Notes: a model not told the origin generated them from the sequence alone. A stretch of DNA of 64,000 nt from Streptomyces sp. NBC_01214 (GCF_026340975.1 NZ_JAPEOS010000001.1:2192501-2256500); one strand, 5' to 3'. Shown: positions 8,346 through 16,729, counted from the stretch's first letter. Program-made: numbers and translations.

Positions 8346-9563
8346 ATGGCGAAACGCGAACGCGTCGTACGCATGTCGGTCGAGCAGCCGCTCTGGCGCG
8401 CCCTGACCGCGTACCGGCTGCTGACCACGGTCTATGCGGCGCTGCTGTTCGCCGCCGCGTACAAGGAGTTCCCCCGCCCCGGGGTCGCGGTCGGCTACCT
8501 CGCCTTCCTCGCCGTCTGGACCCTCGCCACCTCCCGCAAGGTGGCGAACGCGGCCAGCTGCACCAAGGGCTTCCTCGTCGCCGACCTCACCGTCGCGATC
8601 GTCGGGATCGTGCTCACACCGGTCGCCGACACCCAGGCGCGGATCGGCGACGGCGGCAGCACCCTCCCCACCATCTGGACGGCGGGCGCGGTCCTCGCCT
8701 TCGCCATCAAGGGCGGCTGGCGCTGGGCCTGCTTCGCCTCCACCTTCGTGGCCGCCGCCAACCTCGCCATCCACACCGGCCAGCCCACCCGGGACACCCT
8801 GCACAACGTCCTGCTCGTCTGGGTCGCCTCGGTGGCCATCGGCTACGTGGTCGAGGTCGCCCGGGCCAGTGAGAACACCCTCGCCCGCGCCCTGGAGATC
8901 GAGGCCGCCACCCGCGAGCGCGAGCGCCTCGCCCGCGACATCCACGACGGGGTCCTCCAGGTCCTCGCCATGGTCCAGCGGCGCGGCAGCGAGCTGGGCG
9001 GCGAGGCCGAGGAGCTCGGCCGGATGGCGGGGGAGCAGGAGGTGGCGCTGCGCACGCTGGTCTCCAGCGGGCTGGTACGGCCCTCCCGGGTCTCCCGGGA
9101 CGAGTCGCGGGGCGCGCTGGTGGACGCGTACGAGGTGGACGAGCCGGGCGCCGAGGACGGCGAGCTGGACCTGCGCACGCTCCTCGCCCCGCACGCCGGG
9201 TCCCGCGTGAGCTTCGCCGAGCCGGGCACCCCGGTGCCGCTGCCGGTGCCCGCCGCGAAGGAACTGGCCGCGGCGGTCGGCGCCGCCCTGGACAACGTGC
9301 GCAAGCACGCCGGTGAAGGGGCGCGGGCCTGGATCCTCGTCGAGGACTGGGGCGACGAGGTGATCGTGACCGTTCGCGACGACGGCCCCGGCATCCCGGC
9401 GGGCCGGCTGGACCAGGCGGCGGGCGAGGGCCGGATGGGGGTGGCCCTGTCCATCCGCGGCAGGCTGCGCGATCTCGGCGGCAGCGCCGATCTGGTGTCC
9501 GTTCCCGGGCAGGGCACCGAAGTGGAACTGAAGGTACCCAGGGCGAGGACGGACAAGAGATGA
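8346..9563 (+). CDS. macS: MacS-family sensor histidine kinase
   Basis: A 405-residue NarL-type (HisKA_3) sensor kinase. About five N-terminal hydrophobic helices (roughly 18-165) form the sensor. The phosphoacceptor is His200 in ERLARDIHDGVLQ, and the C-terminal HATPase has N-box LDNVRKHA and G-box DDGPGIP. It has the architecture of the S. coelicolor MacS kinase of the MacRS system, which affects morphology and antibiotic production (established there). The stop overlaps the macR ATG (ATGA), so the pair is translationally coupled. The signal is unknown. Confidence 0.9.
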   Translation: MAKRERVVRMSVEQPLWRALTAYRLLTTVYAALLFAAAYKEFPRPGVAVGYLAFLAVWTLATSRKVANAASCTKGFLVADLTVAIVGIVLTPVADTQARIGDGGSTLPTIWTAGAVLAFAIKGGWRWACFASTFVAAANLAIHTGQPTRDTLHNVLLVWVASVAIGYVVEVARASENTLARALEIEAATRERERLARDIHDGVLQVLAMVQRRGSELGGEAEELGRMAGEQEVALRTLVSSGLVRPSRVSRDESRGALVDAYEVDEPGAEDGELDLRTLLAPHAGSRVSFAEPGTPVPLPVPAAKELAAAVGAALDNVRKHAGEGARAWILVEDWGDEVIVTVRDDGPGIPAGRLDQAAGEGRMGVALSIRGRLRDLGGSADLVSVPGQGTEVELKVPRARTDKR

Positions 9564-10267
9564 GCGAGCGCACCGACGTGAACGACCCGAACAGGCCGAA
9601 CGAGCTGCACGAGATAAGGGTGATGGTCGTCGACGACCACCCCATGTGGCGGGACGCCGTCGCCCGCGACCTGGCCGCCGCGGGCTTCGACGTCGTCGCC
9701 ACCGCCGGCGACGGCCCCGAGGCGGTCCGCCGGGCCCACGCCGTCACGCCCGACGTGTTGGTCCTCGACCTCAACCTGCCCGGCATGCCGGGCGTGCAGG
9801 TCTGCAAGGAACTGGTCGGTACCAACCCGGCCCTGCGGGTCCTGGTCCTGTCGGCCAGCGGTGAGCACGCGGACGTCCTGGAGGCGGTGAAGTCCGGCGC
9901 GACCGGCTACCTGTTGAAGTCCGCCGGCGCCCAGGAGCTGATCGACGCCGTCCGCCGTACCGCGGCCGGCGACCCGGTCTTCACCCCGGGCCTGGCCGGG
10001 CTGGTGCTCGGCGAGTACCGGCGCCTGGCCAGCGACCCGCTGCCGGCCACCTCCGACGAGCCGAAGGCCCCGCAACTGACCGACCGCGAGACCGAGGTGC
10101 TGCGGCTCGTGGCCAAGGGGCTGTCGTACAAGCAGATCGCCGAGCGTCTGGTCATCTCCCACCGCACCGTGCAGAACCACGTCCAGAACACCCTGGGCAA
10201 GCTGCAGTTGCACAACCGGGTGGAGCTCGTCCGGTACGCCATAGAACGCGGCCTCGACGACGCGTAG
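9560..10267 (+). CDS. macR: MacR response regulator (NarL/LuxR family)
   Basis: A 235-residue response regulator. The receiver has the acidic pair D25-D26, phosphoacceptor Asp70 (VLDLNLPG) and conserved Lys120 (YLLKSAG). A LuxR-type helix-turn-helix (LTDRETEVLRLVAKGLSYKQ, about 176-225) binds DNA. It is the cognate partner of the overlapping macS. No obvious palindrome of the reported MacR type was seen upstream of macS; a diverged candidate occurs at 36843. Confidence 0.92.
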   Translation: MSERTDVNDPNRPNELHEIRVMVVDDHPMWRDAVARDLAAAGFDVVATAGDGPEAVRRAHAVTPDVLVLDLNLPGMPGVQVCKELVGTNPALRVLVLSASGEHADVLEAVKSGATGYLLKSAGAQELIDAVRRTAAGDPVFTPGLAGLVLGEYRRLASDPLPATSDEPKAPQLTDRETEVLRLVAKGLSYKQIAERLVISHRTVQNHVQNTLGKLQLHNRVELVRYAIERGLDDA

Positions 10268-10379
10268 ACCGGCCCCGGACGCGTCTGCACCGTCCGTCGA
10301 TCGTACTTATGTCCTCGTACGAGTGAACGGGCGTACGCAACGCCTCACGATTCCACCGGAATCGCCCTCTCCAAGCCCC

Positions 10380-10407
10380 TTGCTGTGACCTGGGTCACTA
10401 CTAGCGT
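10380..10407 (+). promoter_or_regulatory. pfkA promoter with embedded Crp-like site
   Basis: A -35-like TTGCTG (10380-10385) and a -10-like TAGCGT (10402-10407) are spaced by 16 bp. Between and overlapping them is GTGACC-TG-GGTCAC (10385-10398), a perfect inverted repeat. It matches both TGTGA-N6-TCACx and, as I recall it, the Streptomyces Crp consensus GTG-N6-GNCAC. Overlap with the core promoter suggests repression, but this is motif-based only. Confidence 0.5.
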
Positions 10408-10432
10408 GACCGTCATGGCGATTGGAGATTCC

Positions 10433-11461
10433 ATGAAGGTCGGAGTGCTGACCGGCGGCGGCGACTGCCCCGGGCTCAACGCGGTGATCAGGGCCGTCGT
10501 CCGCAAGGGCGAGCAGGAGTACGGCTGCGGGTTCATCGGGTTCAAGGACGGCTGGCGGGGCGCGGTCGAGGGGCGGACCGTCCCCCTCGACATCCCCGCC
10601 GTCCGCGGCATCCTGCCCCGCGGCGGCACCATCCTCGGCTCCTCGCGCACCAATCCGTTCAAGACGGAGAACGGCGTGCGCGACATCAAGGAGAACCTCG
10701 CGAAGTACGAGGTGGACGCGCTCATCGCGATCGGCGGCGAGGACACCCTCGGGGTCGCGGCCCGGCTGTACGAGGAGTACGGCATCCCCTGCGTCGGCGT
10801 GCCCAAGACCATCGACAACGACCTGTCGGCCACCGACTACACCTTCGGCTTCGACACCGCCGTCGGCATCGCGACCGAGGCCATCGACCGGCTGCACACC
10901 ACGGCCGAGTCCCACATGCGGGTCCTGGTCGTCGAGGTCATGGGCCGCCACGCCGGCTGGATCGCCCTGCACTCGGGCCTCGCGGGCGGCGCCAACGTCA
11001 TCCTCATCCCGGAGCAGCGCTTCGACGTGGACGAGGTCTGCGCCTGGGTGGCCTCCCGGTTCAAGGCGAGCTACGCGCCGATCGTGGTCGTCGCCGAGGG
11101 CGCCATGCCCAAGGACGGGGAGATGGTGCTGAAGGACGGCTCCCTGGACTCCTTCGGCCATGTCCGGCTGTCGGGCGTGGGCGAGTGGCTGGCCAAGGAG
11201 ATCGAGGCGCGGACCGGCAAGGAGGCCCGTACGACGGTGCTCGGGCACGTCCAGCGGGGCGGCACGCCGAGCGCCTTCGACCGGTGGCTCGCGACCCGGT
11301 TCGGGTTGCACGCGATCGATGCGGTGCGCGACGGGGACTTCGGGAAGATGGTCGCGCTCAAGGGGACGGACATCGTCCGGGTGCCGATCGCGGAGGCGAC
11401 GTCGAAGCTGAAGACGGTGGATCCCGCGCTCTACCAGGAGGCCGGGGTCTTCTTCGGCTGA
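10433..11461 (+). CDS. pfkA: 6-phosphofructokinase (group III, mixed-substrate type)
   Basis: Converts fructose-6-phosphate to fructose-1,6-bisphosphate in glycolysis. The 342-residue length and the motifs GGGDCPGLNA, IGGEDTLG, PKTIDND and EVMGRHAGWIA are those of actinobacterial PfkA. ATG 10433 was preferred over ATG 10415 because TTGGAGA lies 5 nt upstream and the protein then starts MKVGVLTGG like its family. Residue 104 is Asp (GGEDT) and 125 is Lys; these positions are used to separate PPi- from ATP-using enzymes, see findings. A hairpin follows the gene. Confidence 0.95.
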   Translation: MKVGVLTGGGDCPGLNAVIRAVVRKGEQEYGCGFIGFKDGWRGAVEGRTVPLDIPAVRGILPRGGTILGSSRTNPFKTENGVRDIKENLAKYEVDALIAIGGEDTLGVAARLYEEYGIPCVGVPKTIDNDLSATDYTFGFDTAVGIATEAIDRLHTTAESHMRVLVVEVMGRHAGWIALHSGLAGGANVILIPEQRFDVDEVCAWVASRFKASYAPIVVVAEGAMPKDGEMVLKDGSLDSFGHVRLSGVGEWLAKEIEARTGKEARTTVLGHVQRGGTPSAFDRWLATRFGLHAIDAVRDGDFGKMVALKGTDIVRVPIAEATSKLKTVDPALYQEAGVFFG

Positions 11462-11476
11462 GCGGCGGCCCGACAC

Positions 11477-11506
11477 CATGGGCCGTATCGTGACGAACGG
11501 CCCATG
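11477..11506 (+). terminator. 10-bp stem hairpin after pfkA
   Basis: CATGGGCCGT (11477-11486) pairs perfectly with ACGGCCCATG (11497-11506) around a 10-nt loop. It lies 15 bp after pfkA and 22 bp before the next start, so it may be a terminator or an operator for the downstream gene. Confidence 0.5.
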
Positions 11507-11528
11507 GCGTCGAGGTGCGGGAGCGGGC

Positions 11529-12524
11529 GTGGAGATCCTGGCATTCGGTGTGACCGTCGACGAGAAGCCGCTCCTGGAGCAGGCCTTCGCGGGCACGCAC
11601 GAGGTCCGCTGCCTCGAAGTCTTCCTGGAGGAGGACACCGCGCCGATCGCCGCCGGGTACGAGATCGTCTCCTCCAGCGTCAACGCCGACCTGAGCGGCC
11701 GGGTGCTGCGGATGCTGGCGGCGGGCGGCACGAAGATGATCACCCAGCGGTCCACCGGCTTCAACAACATCGACCTGGACGAGGCCCGGCGCCTGGGCAT
11801 GACGGTCAGCCGGGTCTCGTACTACTCGCCCCATTCGGTCGCCGAATTCGCCTGGGCCCTGGCGATGGCCGTGAACCGGCGGCTCGTCCGGGCGACGACC
11901 CGGACCCGGGACTTCGACTTCCGGCTGAACGGGCTGATGGGCCGGGACTTCCACGGCCGCACGGTCGGCGTGCTCGGCACCGGCAAGATCGGGGCGGCGT
12001 TCACCCGGATCGCGCACGGCTTCGGCATGCGCCTGCTGGGCTGGGACGTGGTGCAGAACCCGGCGTGCCTGGAGCTCGGCATGACCTACGTGGACAAGGA
12101 CGAGCTGCTCGCGTCCTCGGACCTGATCAGCCTGCACGTGCCGCTGCTGGACTCCACCCGGCACCTCATCGACGCGGCCGCGCTGCGGCGGATGCGGGAC
12201 GACGCGATCCTGGTGAACTCCAGCCGCGGCGGGCTGATCGACACCGAGGCCCTGGTCGACGAGCTCAGGGCGGGCCGCTTCGAGGGGGTCGGCCTGGACG
12301 TGTACGAGGCCGAGGCCGGCGTCTTCTTCATGGACAAGTCGCTGGAGACCGTCGAGGACGACACCCTGGCCCGTCTCGTCACCTTCCCGAACGTCGTCGT
12401 GACCTCCCACCAGGCGTACTACACGACGGACGCGGTGGGCCAGATCATCGACACCACCGTCGCCAACGTGGCGGACTACCTGGCGGGCCGCCGCTCCGAG
12501 AACACCCTGGTCCCGCCCGAGTAG
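11529..12524 (+). CDS. D-isomer-specific 2-hydroxyacid dehydrogenase (D-lactate dehydrogenase-like)
   Basis: A 331-residue NAD-dependent dehydrogenase reducing a 2-keto acid, most like D-lactate dehydrogenases: TGFNNIDL, the nucleotide loop VLGTGKIG (148-155), catalytic Arg233 in NSSRGGLID, Glu near 262 and His294 in TSHQAYYT. GTG 11529 with GGGAG 5 nt upstream was chosen; an upstream ATG at 11478 lies inside a hairpin and adds 17 non-homologous residues. The gene follows pfkA, so a link to pyruvate overflow or fermentation is plausible but inferred. Confidence 0.88.
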   Translation: MEILAFGVTVDEKPLLEQAFAGTHEVRCLEVFLEEDTAPIAAGYEIVSSSVNADLSGRVLRMLAAGGTKMITQRSTGFNNIDLDEARRLGMTVSRVSYYSPHSVAEFAWALAMAVNRRLVRATTRTRDFDFRLNGLMGRDFHGRTVGVLGTGKIGAAFTRIAHGFGMRLLGWDVVQNPACLELGMTYVDKDELLASSDLISLHVPLLDSTRHLIDAAALRRMRDDAILVNSSRGGLIDTEALVDELRAGRFEGVGLDVYEAEAGVFFMDKSLETVEDDTLARLVTFPNVVVTSHQAYYTTDAVGQIIDTTVANVADYLAGRRSENTLVPPE

Positions 12525-12611
12525 GGGGGCGTCTCGGACCCGCGCCAGGATTTCCGGCCGCGTTCACCCGCCGTCCATGACGGAGCGCGGCGGCGGACCT
12601 ACCTTCACACC

Positions 12612-12932
12612 GTGGACATACCTGACTGGATCCGCTGGTGGTTCTTCGTTTTCGCCGCCGTACAACTGCTGTTCGTCTACCGCGCCGCGCACCTGGCGCG
12701 CCGGGCCGAGCCCGGTCGGCGGACGGATCCGTGGCTGGAGGTCGCCGACCACGCCGTGGGCGTGGTGCTGTCCCTCGGGCTCGCGCTCGGCGCGCCCTCC
12801 GTCCTGGTCGCCGCGGTCCCGGTGCTGCTGGTGATCCTGTCGTGGCAGGGGATCCGGTCCCTCCTCGCCCGACGGGCGGCGGCGACGGCCCCCGTGCCCG
12901 GCACGGGAGCCGCCCCGGGCGGGGAAGCCTAG
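12612..12932 (+). CDS. Small hypothetical membrane protein
   Basis: A 106-residue protein starting at GTG (VDIPDWIRWWFFVFAA) with two or three hydrophobic helices (about 8-27, 45-62 and 64-82) and a Pro/Ala/Gly-rich tail. It is not recognised as a named family. No good ribosome-binding site precedes it, so the start and a leaderless mode are uncertain. Codon use resembles that of its neighbours. Confidence 0.6.
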   Translation: MDIPDWIRWWFFVFAAVQLLFVYRAAHLARRAEPGRRTDPWLEVADHAVGVVLSLGLALGAPSVLVAAVPVLLVILSWQGIRSLLARRAAATAPVPGTGAAPGGEA

Positions 12933-12972
12933 GAGGGCGGCCCGGACCCCGGCCGGTCCCCGCGCCTCAAGG

Positions 12973-13003
12973 GCCGGACGGGCCGAGATCCGGCCCGCCC
13001 GGC
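12973..13003. terminator. Bidirectional hairpin between convergent genes
   Basis: GCCGGACGGGCCG (12973-12985) pairs with CGGCCCGCCCGGC (12991-13003) with one mismatch and a 5-nt loop. It is preceded by CGCGCCTCAA, a fragment of the dispersed repeat, and separates the small membrane protein gene from the anthranilate synthase gene. Confidence 0.7.
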
Positions 13004-13013
13004 GTGCAACGCC

Positions 13014-14912
13014 TCAGGCCGGGGACACCGCCCGGGCTCCGGCCAGGAGTTCACGCAGCAGGTCCGCGCCGCGCAGGGTGAGGACCGACTCCGGGTGGAA
13101 CTGCACCCCCGCGAAGCCCCCGGCCGGGGACCGCAGGGCGTGCACCTCGCCCGTCCCGGGGTCGCGGGCGACCTCGACCCCCTCGGCGGCCAGCCGGCCG
13201 GCCAGGACGTCGTCGCAGCGCGCGGTGTACGTGTTGTAGAAGCCGACCACCTCCTCGGCCCCGAACAGATCGATCCGGGTCTGCGCCCCCTGTGCCGGCT
13301 CCGCCTTGCGGACCAGCGGCAGGCCCAGCTCGGCCGCCAGCAGCTCGTGGCCCAGGCAGACCCCGACCAGGCCGTGGCGGTGCCCGGCCAGCAGGTCGGC
13401 CGTCAGCGCGCGCAGCATCCGCATCTTGGGGTCCGCGGCATCCGCCGGATCGCCCGGGCCGGGGCCCAGGACGATCGGGCCCTCCCAGGCCAGGGCCGCC
13501 GCCTGCAGCCCCGGATCGTCGTAGCGGCGTACGGTCACCTCCAGCCCGGCCACCCGCAAGACGTGCGCCAGCATCGCCGTGAAGGTGTCCTCGCCGTCCA
13601 CCACCAGCGCATGGCCCGCCGGCGCGGTCGGCCGCTCCTGCATCCGGAGCCAGAACGGCGCCAGGTCCTCGCGGCGCGCCGCGAGGGCCGCCCGCACCCG
13701 CGGGTCGTCCGCCAGCCGGGCCCCCTCGAAGGCCCGGCGCGGCGCGGCCGGTCGCACCCCGAGCGCCGCCAGCACCCCCGCCGCCTTCGCATGGGTCTCC
13801 GCCACCTCGCCCGCCGGATCCGAGTGCCGGACCAGCGTGGCGCCCACCGGCACCCGCAGCGTGCCGTCCGCCGCGATGTCGGCGGTGCGGATCAGGATGG
13901 GGGAGTCGAGGGTCTGCGCCCCCGCGGGGTCCCGGCCCAGCAGGGCCAGCGCGCCCGCGTAGTAGCCGCGCCCGCCCGCTTCGTACCGTTCGATGACGCG
14001 GCAGGCGTTCTGCACGGGGGATCCGGTGACCGTCGCCGCGAACATGGTTTCGCGCAGTACCTCCCGCACGTCCAGCGAGGACCGGCCCCGCAGCTCGTAC
14101 TCGGTGTGCGCGAGGTGGGACATCTCCTTCAGCCGCGGTCCGACGACGACCCCGCCCATGTCGCCGACCGTGCACATCATCTTCAGTTCCTCGTCGACCA
14201 CCATCGACAGCTCCTCGGTCTCCTTGCGGTCACCGAGGAAGGCGAGGAGGGAGTCGGCCGTCGGCCCCCCGGCCGGGTAGCGGTAGGTGCCGCTGATCGG
14301 GTTCATCACGACCGTCCTGCCGGACATCCGCACGTGCACCTCGGGGCTGGCCCCGACGAGGGTCCGCTCCCCGGTGTGGACGACGTACGTCCAGTACGCG
14401 CCCCGCTCGCCCTCCAGCAGCCGCCGGAACAGCGCGAGCGCGTCGGCCCGGTCGAAGCCGTCGATGCGGCCCCCGTAGGTGCGCCGGATGACGAAGTTCG
14501 CGCCCTCACCGCGGCCGATCTCGTCCTCGATGACCCGCCGGACGGTGGCCGCGTACTCCTCGTCGGGGACGTCGAAGCCGCCGTCGTCGACCCGCACCGG
14601 GTGGCTCGGCAGCGCGGCCAGCGCCTCGGCGAGCGGGATCTCGTACGCCTCCTCGGCGACCAGCACGCTCAGCGGCGTGCCGTCGTCGCGCACGTCGAAG
14701 CCGCGCTCCCGGATCTGTCGGAAGGGGACGAGAGCGAGGGCGGGCAGCTCGCCGACGGGCAGGTCGGCGAGGCGTTCGACCTCGCCCACCTGCCCGATCA
14801 GCACCTCGACGGTGTCGTGGTCGCGGCCGGGGGTCCGCCGGCGCAGCAGGGCGAACGGCGGGCAGGCGGGGTCGAGCAGTCGGCTCAGTCGGTCGGGTCG
14901 GCTGTGATTCAT
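13014..14912 (-). CDS. trpE: Anthranilate synthase, fused TrpE-TrpG
   Basis: A 632-residue fusion converting chorismate plus glutamine to anthranilate, the first committed step to tryptophan. The N-terminal chorismate-binding part (to about 430) contains NPISGTYR, DRKETEELSMVVDEELKMM and FAATVTGSPVQNA. The C-terminal glutamine amidotransferase has Cys519 (GVCLGHE) and the His606/Glu608 pair in FHPES. This fused form occurs in Streptomyces alongside separate TrpE enzymes in other loci, so it could serve primary or secondary metabolism. ATG 14912 has GGAAGGA upstream. Expression is controlled by the trpL attenuator just upstream, which supports a tryptophan role. Confidence 0.93.
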   Translation of the reverse strand: MNHSRPDRLSRLLDPACPPFALLRRRTPGRDHDTVEVLIGQVGEVERLADLPVGELPALALVPFRQIRERGFDVRDDGTPLSVLVAEEAYEIPLAEALAALPSHPVRVDDGGFDVPDEEYAATVRRVIEDEIGRGEGANFVIRRTYGGRIDGFDRADALALFRRLLEGERGAYWTYVVHTGERTLVGASPEVHVRMSGRTVVMNPISGTYRYPAGGPTADSLLAFLGDRKETEELSMVVDEELKMMCTVGDMGGVVVGPRLKEMSHLAHTEYELRGRSSLDVREVLRETMFAATVTGSPVQNACRVIERYEAGGRGYYAGALALLGRDPAGAQTLDSPILIRTADIAADGTLRVPVGATLVRHSDPAGEVAETHAKAAGVLAALGVRPAAPRRAFEGARLADDPRVRAALAARREDLAPFWLRMQERPTAPAGHALVVDGEDTFTAMLAHVLRVAGLEVTVRRYDDPGLQAAALAWEGPIVLGPGPGDPADAADPKMRMLRALTADLLAGHRHGLVGVCLGHELLAAELGLPLVRKAEPAQGAQTRIDLFGAEEVVGFYNTYTARCDDVLAGRLAAEGVEVARDPGTGEVHALRSPAGGFAGVQFHPESVLTLRGADLLRELLAGARAVSPA

Positions 14913-14965
14913 GGGGCGGAGCGTCCTTCCGGTGGGAGGAGCGGCCCCTGGGATCCGACGACGTG

Positions 14966-15003
14966 GTCGAAAACGCGGAAGGCCGCCCCTCGGGGCGGCC
15001 TTC
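14966..15003 (-). terminator. trp attenuator terminator hairpin
   Basis: On the minus strand GAAGGCCGCCCC (15003-14992) pairs perfectly with GGGGCGGCCTTC (14989-14978), followed by CGCGTTTTCG. It lies 16 nt after the Trp leader peptide stop and about 70 nt before the trpE start, where a ribosome-mediated attenuator terminator should be. Confidence 0.85.
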
Positions 15004-15018
15004 GCGTCGTGCGTGTCT

Positions 15019-15087
15019 TCAGGTACGCGCGAGGAGTGGGCCGCCGGGAGCGGGCCACCACCAGTTCTGGTTCGTGTGCGCGTACAT
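15019..15087 (-). CDS. trpL: Trp operon leader peptide (attenuator)
   Basis: A 22-residue leader peptide read from ATG 15087 to TGA 15019: MYAHTNQNWWWPAPGGPLLA then RT. Three consecutive TGG codons (15063-15055) provide the ribosome-stalling signal. With enough charged tRNA-Trp the ribosome runs on and the downstream GC hairpin terminates; stalling lets an alternative fold form and trpE is transcribed. This mechanism is established for Streptomyces trp leaders; here it is inferred from the sequence. It is too short for routine gene callers and lies divergent from the DAHP synthase gene. Confidence 0.88.
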   Translation of the reverse strand: MYAHTNQNWWWPAPGGPLLART

Positions 15088-15094
15088 GGTGGGC

Positions 15095-15100
15095 ACCTTA
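15095..15100 (-). promoter_or_regulatory. -10 element of the trpL-trpE promoter
   Basis: TAAGGT on the minus strand ends 7 nt before the trpL ATG, so the leader transcript may start at or close to the ATG. No clear -35 was found. Confidence 0.45.
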
Positions 15101-15239
15101 GCCCAGACCGCCCCCGCGGGGCAGGATCTGTCTCACGACGCGAGCTGAACCATGGATTCCGCTCCGTCGGGCGCCCGCGACCTTTGAGCTGGTTCGTCTC
15201 ACGTTGTGGGCGGGGGGTCGGACGCGGCCCGTGACGCCG

Positions 15240-15245
15240 TAATGT
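15240..15245 (+). promoter_or_regulatory. -10 element of the DAHP synthase gene
   Basis: TAATGT ends 7 nt before GTG 15253. The spacing suggests transcription starts at that GTG, giving a leaderless mRNA and deciding the start codon. Confidence 0.45.
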
Positions 15246-15252
15246 GTACGAG

Positions 15253-16608
15253 GTGACCGTGAACGCTGAAACCCAAGCCCCCGCCGCCAAGGCGACCTGG
15301 CGAGACCTTCCCGCGGCGCAGCAGCCTTCGTACCCCGATGCCGAGGCTCTGCGCGCTGTCGTCGCGGACCTCGAGTCGTATCCTCCCCTCGTTTTCGCGG
15401 GTGAGTGCGACCAGCTGCGTGCCCGTCTGGGAGCCGTCGCCAAGGGCGAGGCGTTCCTGCTCCAGGGCGGCGACTGTGCCGAGGCCTTCGACGGCGTCTC
15501 CGCCGACCACATCCGCGCCAAGCTGAAGACGCTGCTCCAGATGAGCGCCGTCCTGACGTACGCGGCCTCCGTGCCCGTCGTCAAGGTCGGCCGCATCGCG
15601 GGCCAGTACTCCAAGCCGCGCTCCAAGGACACCGAGACCCGCGACGGCGTCACCCTGCCGACCTACCGCGGTGACTCCGTCAACGGCTTCGCCTTCACCG
15701 AGGAGGCCCGGGTCCCGGACCCGGAGCGCCTGAAGCGCATGTACAACGCGTCCGCCTCGACGCTCAACCTGGTGCGCGCCTTCACCACCGGTGGCTACGC
15801 CGACCTGCGCCAGGTGCACGCCTGGAACCAGGACTTCGTGAAGTCCAGCCCGTCCGGTCAGCGCTACGAGCAGCTGGCCCGGGAGATCGACAACGCGCTG
15901 AACTTCATGAAGGCGTGCGGCACCGACCCGGCCGAGTTCAAGGCCGTCGAGTTCTACGCCTCCCACGAGGCGCTGCTGCTCGACTACGAGGGCGCGCTGA
16001 CCCGCACCGACTCGCGCACCGGCAAGCTGTACGACACCTCCGGCCACATGGTCTGGATCGGTGAGCGCACCCGCCAGCTGGACCACGCGCACATCGAGTT
16101 CTGCTCGCAGATCGCCAACCCGATCGGCATCAAGCTCGGCCCGACCACCACGGTGGACGAGGCGCTGACGTACATCGACCGCCTGGACCCCGAGCGCGAG
16201 CCGGGCCGGCTGACCTTCGTCGTCCGCATGGGCGCCGACAAGGTCCGCGACAAGCTCCCCGAGCTGGTCGAGAAGGTCACCGCCTCCGGCGCGATCGTCG
16301 CCTGGGTCACCGACCCGATGCACGGCAACACCTTCGAGGCGGCCTCCGGCCACAAGACGCGCCGTTTCGACGACGTGCTCGACGAGGTCAAGGGCTTCTT
16401 CGAGGTCCACAAGGCCCTCGGCACCCACCCGGGCGGCATCCACGTCGAGCTCACCGGTGACGACGTCACCGAGTGCGTGGGCGGCGGCGACGAGATCTTC
16501 GTCGACGACCTGCACCAGCGCTACGAGACGGCCTGCGACCCGCGGCTCAACCGCAGCCAGTCCCTGGACCTGGCGTTCCTCGTCGCCGAGATGTACCGCG
16601 ACCAGTAG
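15253..16608 (+). CDS. aroH: Class II 3-deoxy-7-phosphoheptulonate (DAHP) synthase
   Basis: Condenses phosphoenolpyruvate and erythrose-4-phosphate, the entry step of the shikimate pathway. The 451-residue type II enzyme is clear from TWRDLPAAQQP, FAGECDQLRARL, the metal-binding Cys in LLQGGDCAEAF, RAFTTGGYADL, SHEALLLDYE, DPMHGNT and GGIHVELTGDDVTEC. Possible starts are GTG 15244, 15253 and 15259; 15253 fits the TAATGT -10 box and gives VTVNAE at the N-terminus. It is divergent from the tryptophan attenuator, so the first steps toward chorismate and tryptophan share an intergenic region. Confidence 0.95.
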   Translation: MTVNAETQAPAAKATWRDLPAAQQPSYPDAEALRAVVADLESYPPLVFAGECDQLRARLGAVAKGEAFLLQGGDCAEAFDGVSADHIRAKLKTLLQMSAVLTYAASVPVVKVGRIAGQYSKPRSKDTETRDGVTLPTYRGDSVNGFAFTEEARVPDPERLKRMYNASASTLNLVRAFTTGGYADLRQVHAWNQDFVKSSPSGQRYEQLAREIDNALNFMKACGTDPAEFKAVEFYASHEALLLDYEGALTRTDSRTGKLYDTSGHMVWIGERTRQLDHAHIEFCSQIANPIGIKLGPTTTVDEALTYIDRLDPEREPGRLTFVVRMGADKVRDKLPELVEKVTASGAIVAWVTDPMHGNTFEAASGHKTRRFDDVLDEVKGFFEVHKALGTHPGGIHVELTGDDVTECVGGGDEIFVDDLHQRYETACDPRLNRSQSLDLAFLVAEMYRDQ

Positions 16609-16627
16609 GGATCAGTCAGTACCTTCG

Positions 16628-16674
16628 TACGACAGTGGGGCGCGGATCGATGTGATCCGCGCCCCACTGTCGTA
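16628..16674. terminator. 21-bp perfect stem-loop terminator after DAHP synthase
   Basis: The left arm 16628-16648 (TACGACAGTGGGGCGCGGATC is its 21-nt extent; key core CAGTGGGGCGCGG) is fully complementary to 16654-16674, with loop GATGT. It lies 20 bp after the aroH stop. Confidence 0.88.
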
Positions 16675-16710
16675 TCCAGGGCTTTTAGGCGACCCTAACT
16701 TTGGGTACGG

Positions 16711-16729
16711 TTAGGTAAGCCTCACCGAA
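16711..16729 (+). promoter_or_regulatory. Putative iron box (DmdR/IdeR type) upstream of bfd
   Basis: TTAGGTAAGCCTCACCGAA matches about 16 of 19 positions of the actinobacterial iron box TTAGGTTAGGCTCACCTAA. A second partial palindrome, TTAGG-CGAC-CCTAA, lies just upstream at 16685-16698. The position, 60 bp before the ferredoxin start, supports iron-dependent repression of bfd. Confidence 0.7.

Noticed and set aside
13095..15101. Plus-strand frame of about 668 codons opposite trpE
   Set aside because: The fused anthranilate synthase on the minus strand explains this sequence fully.
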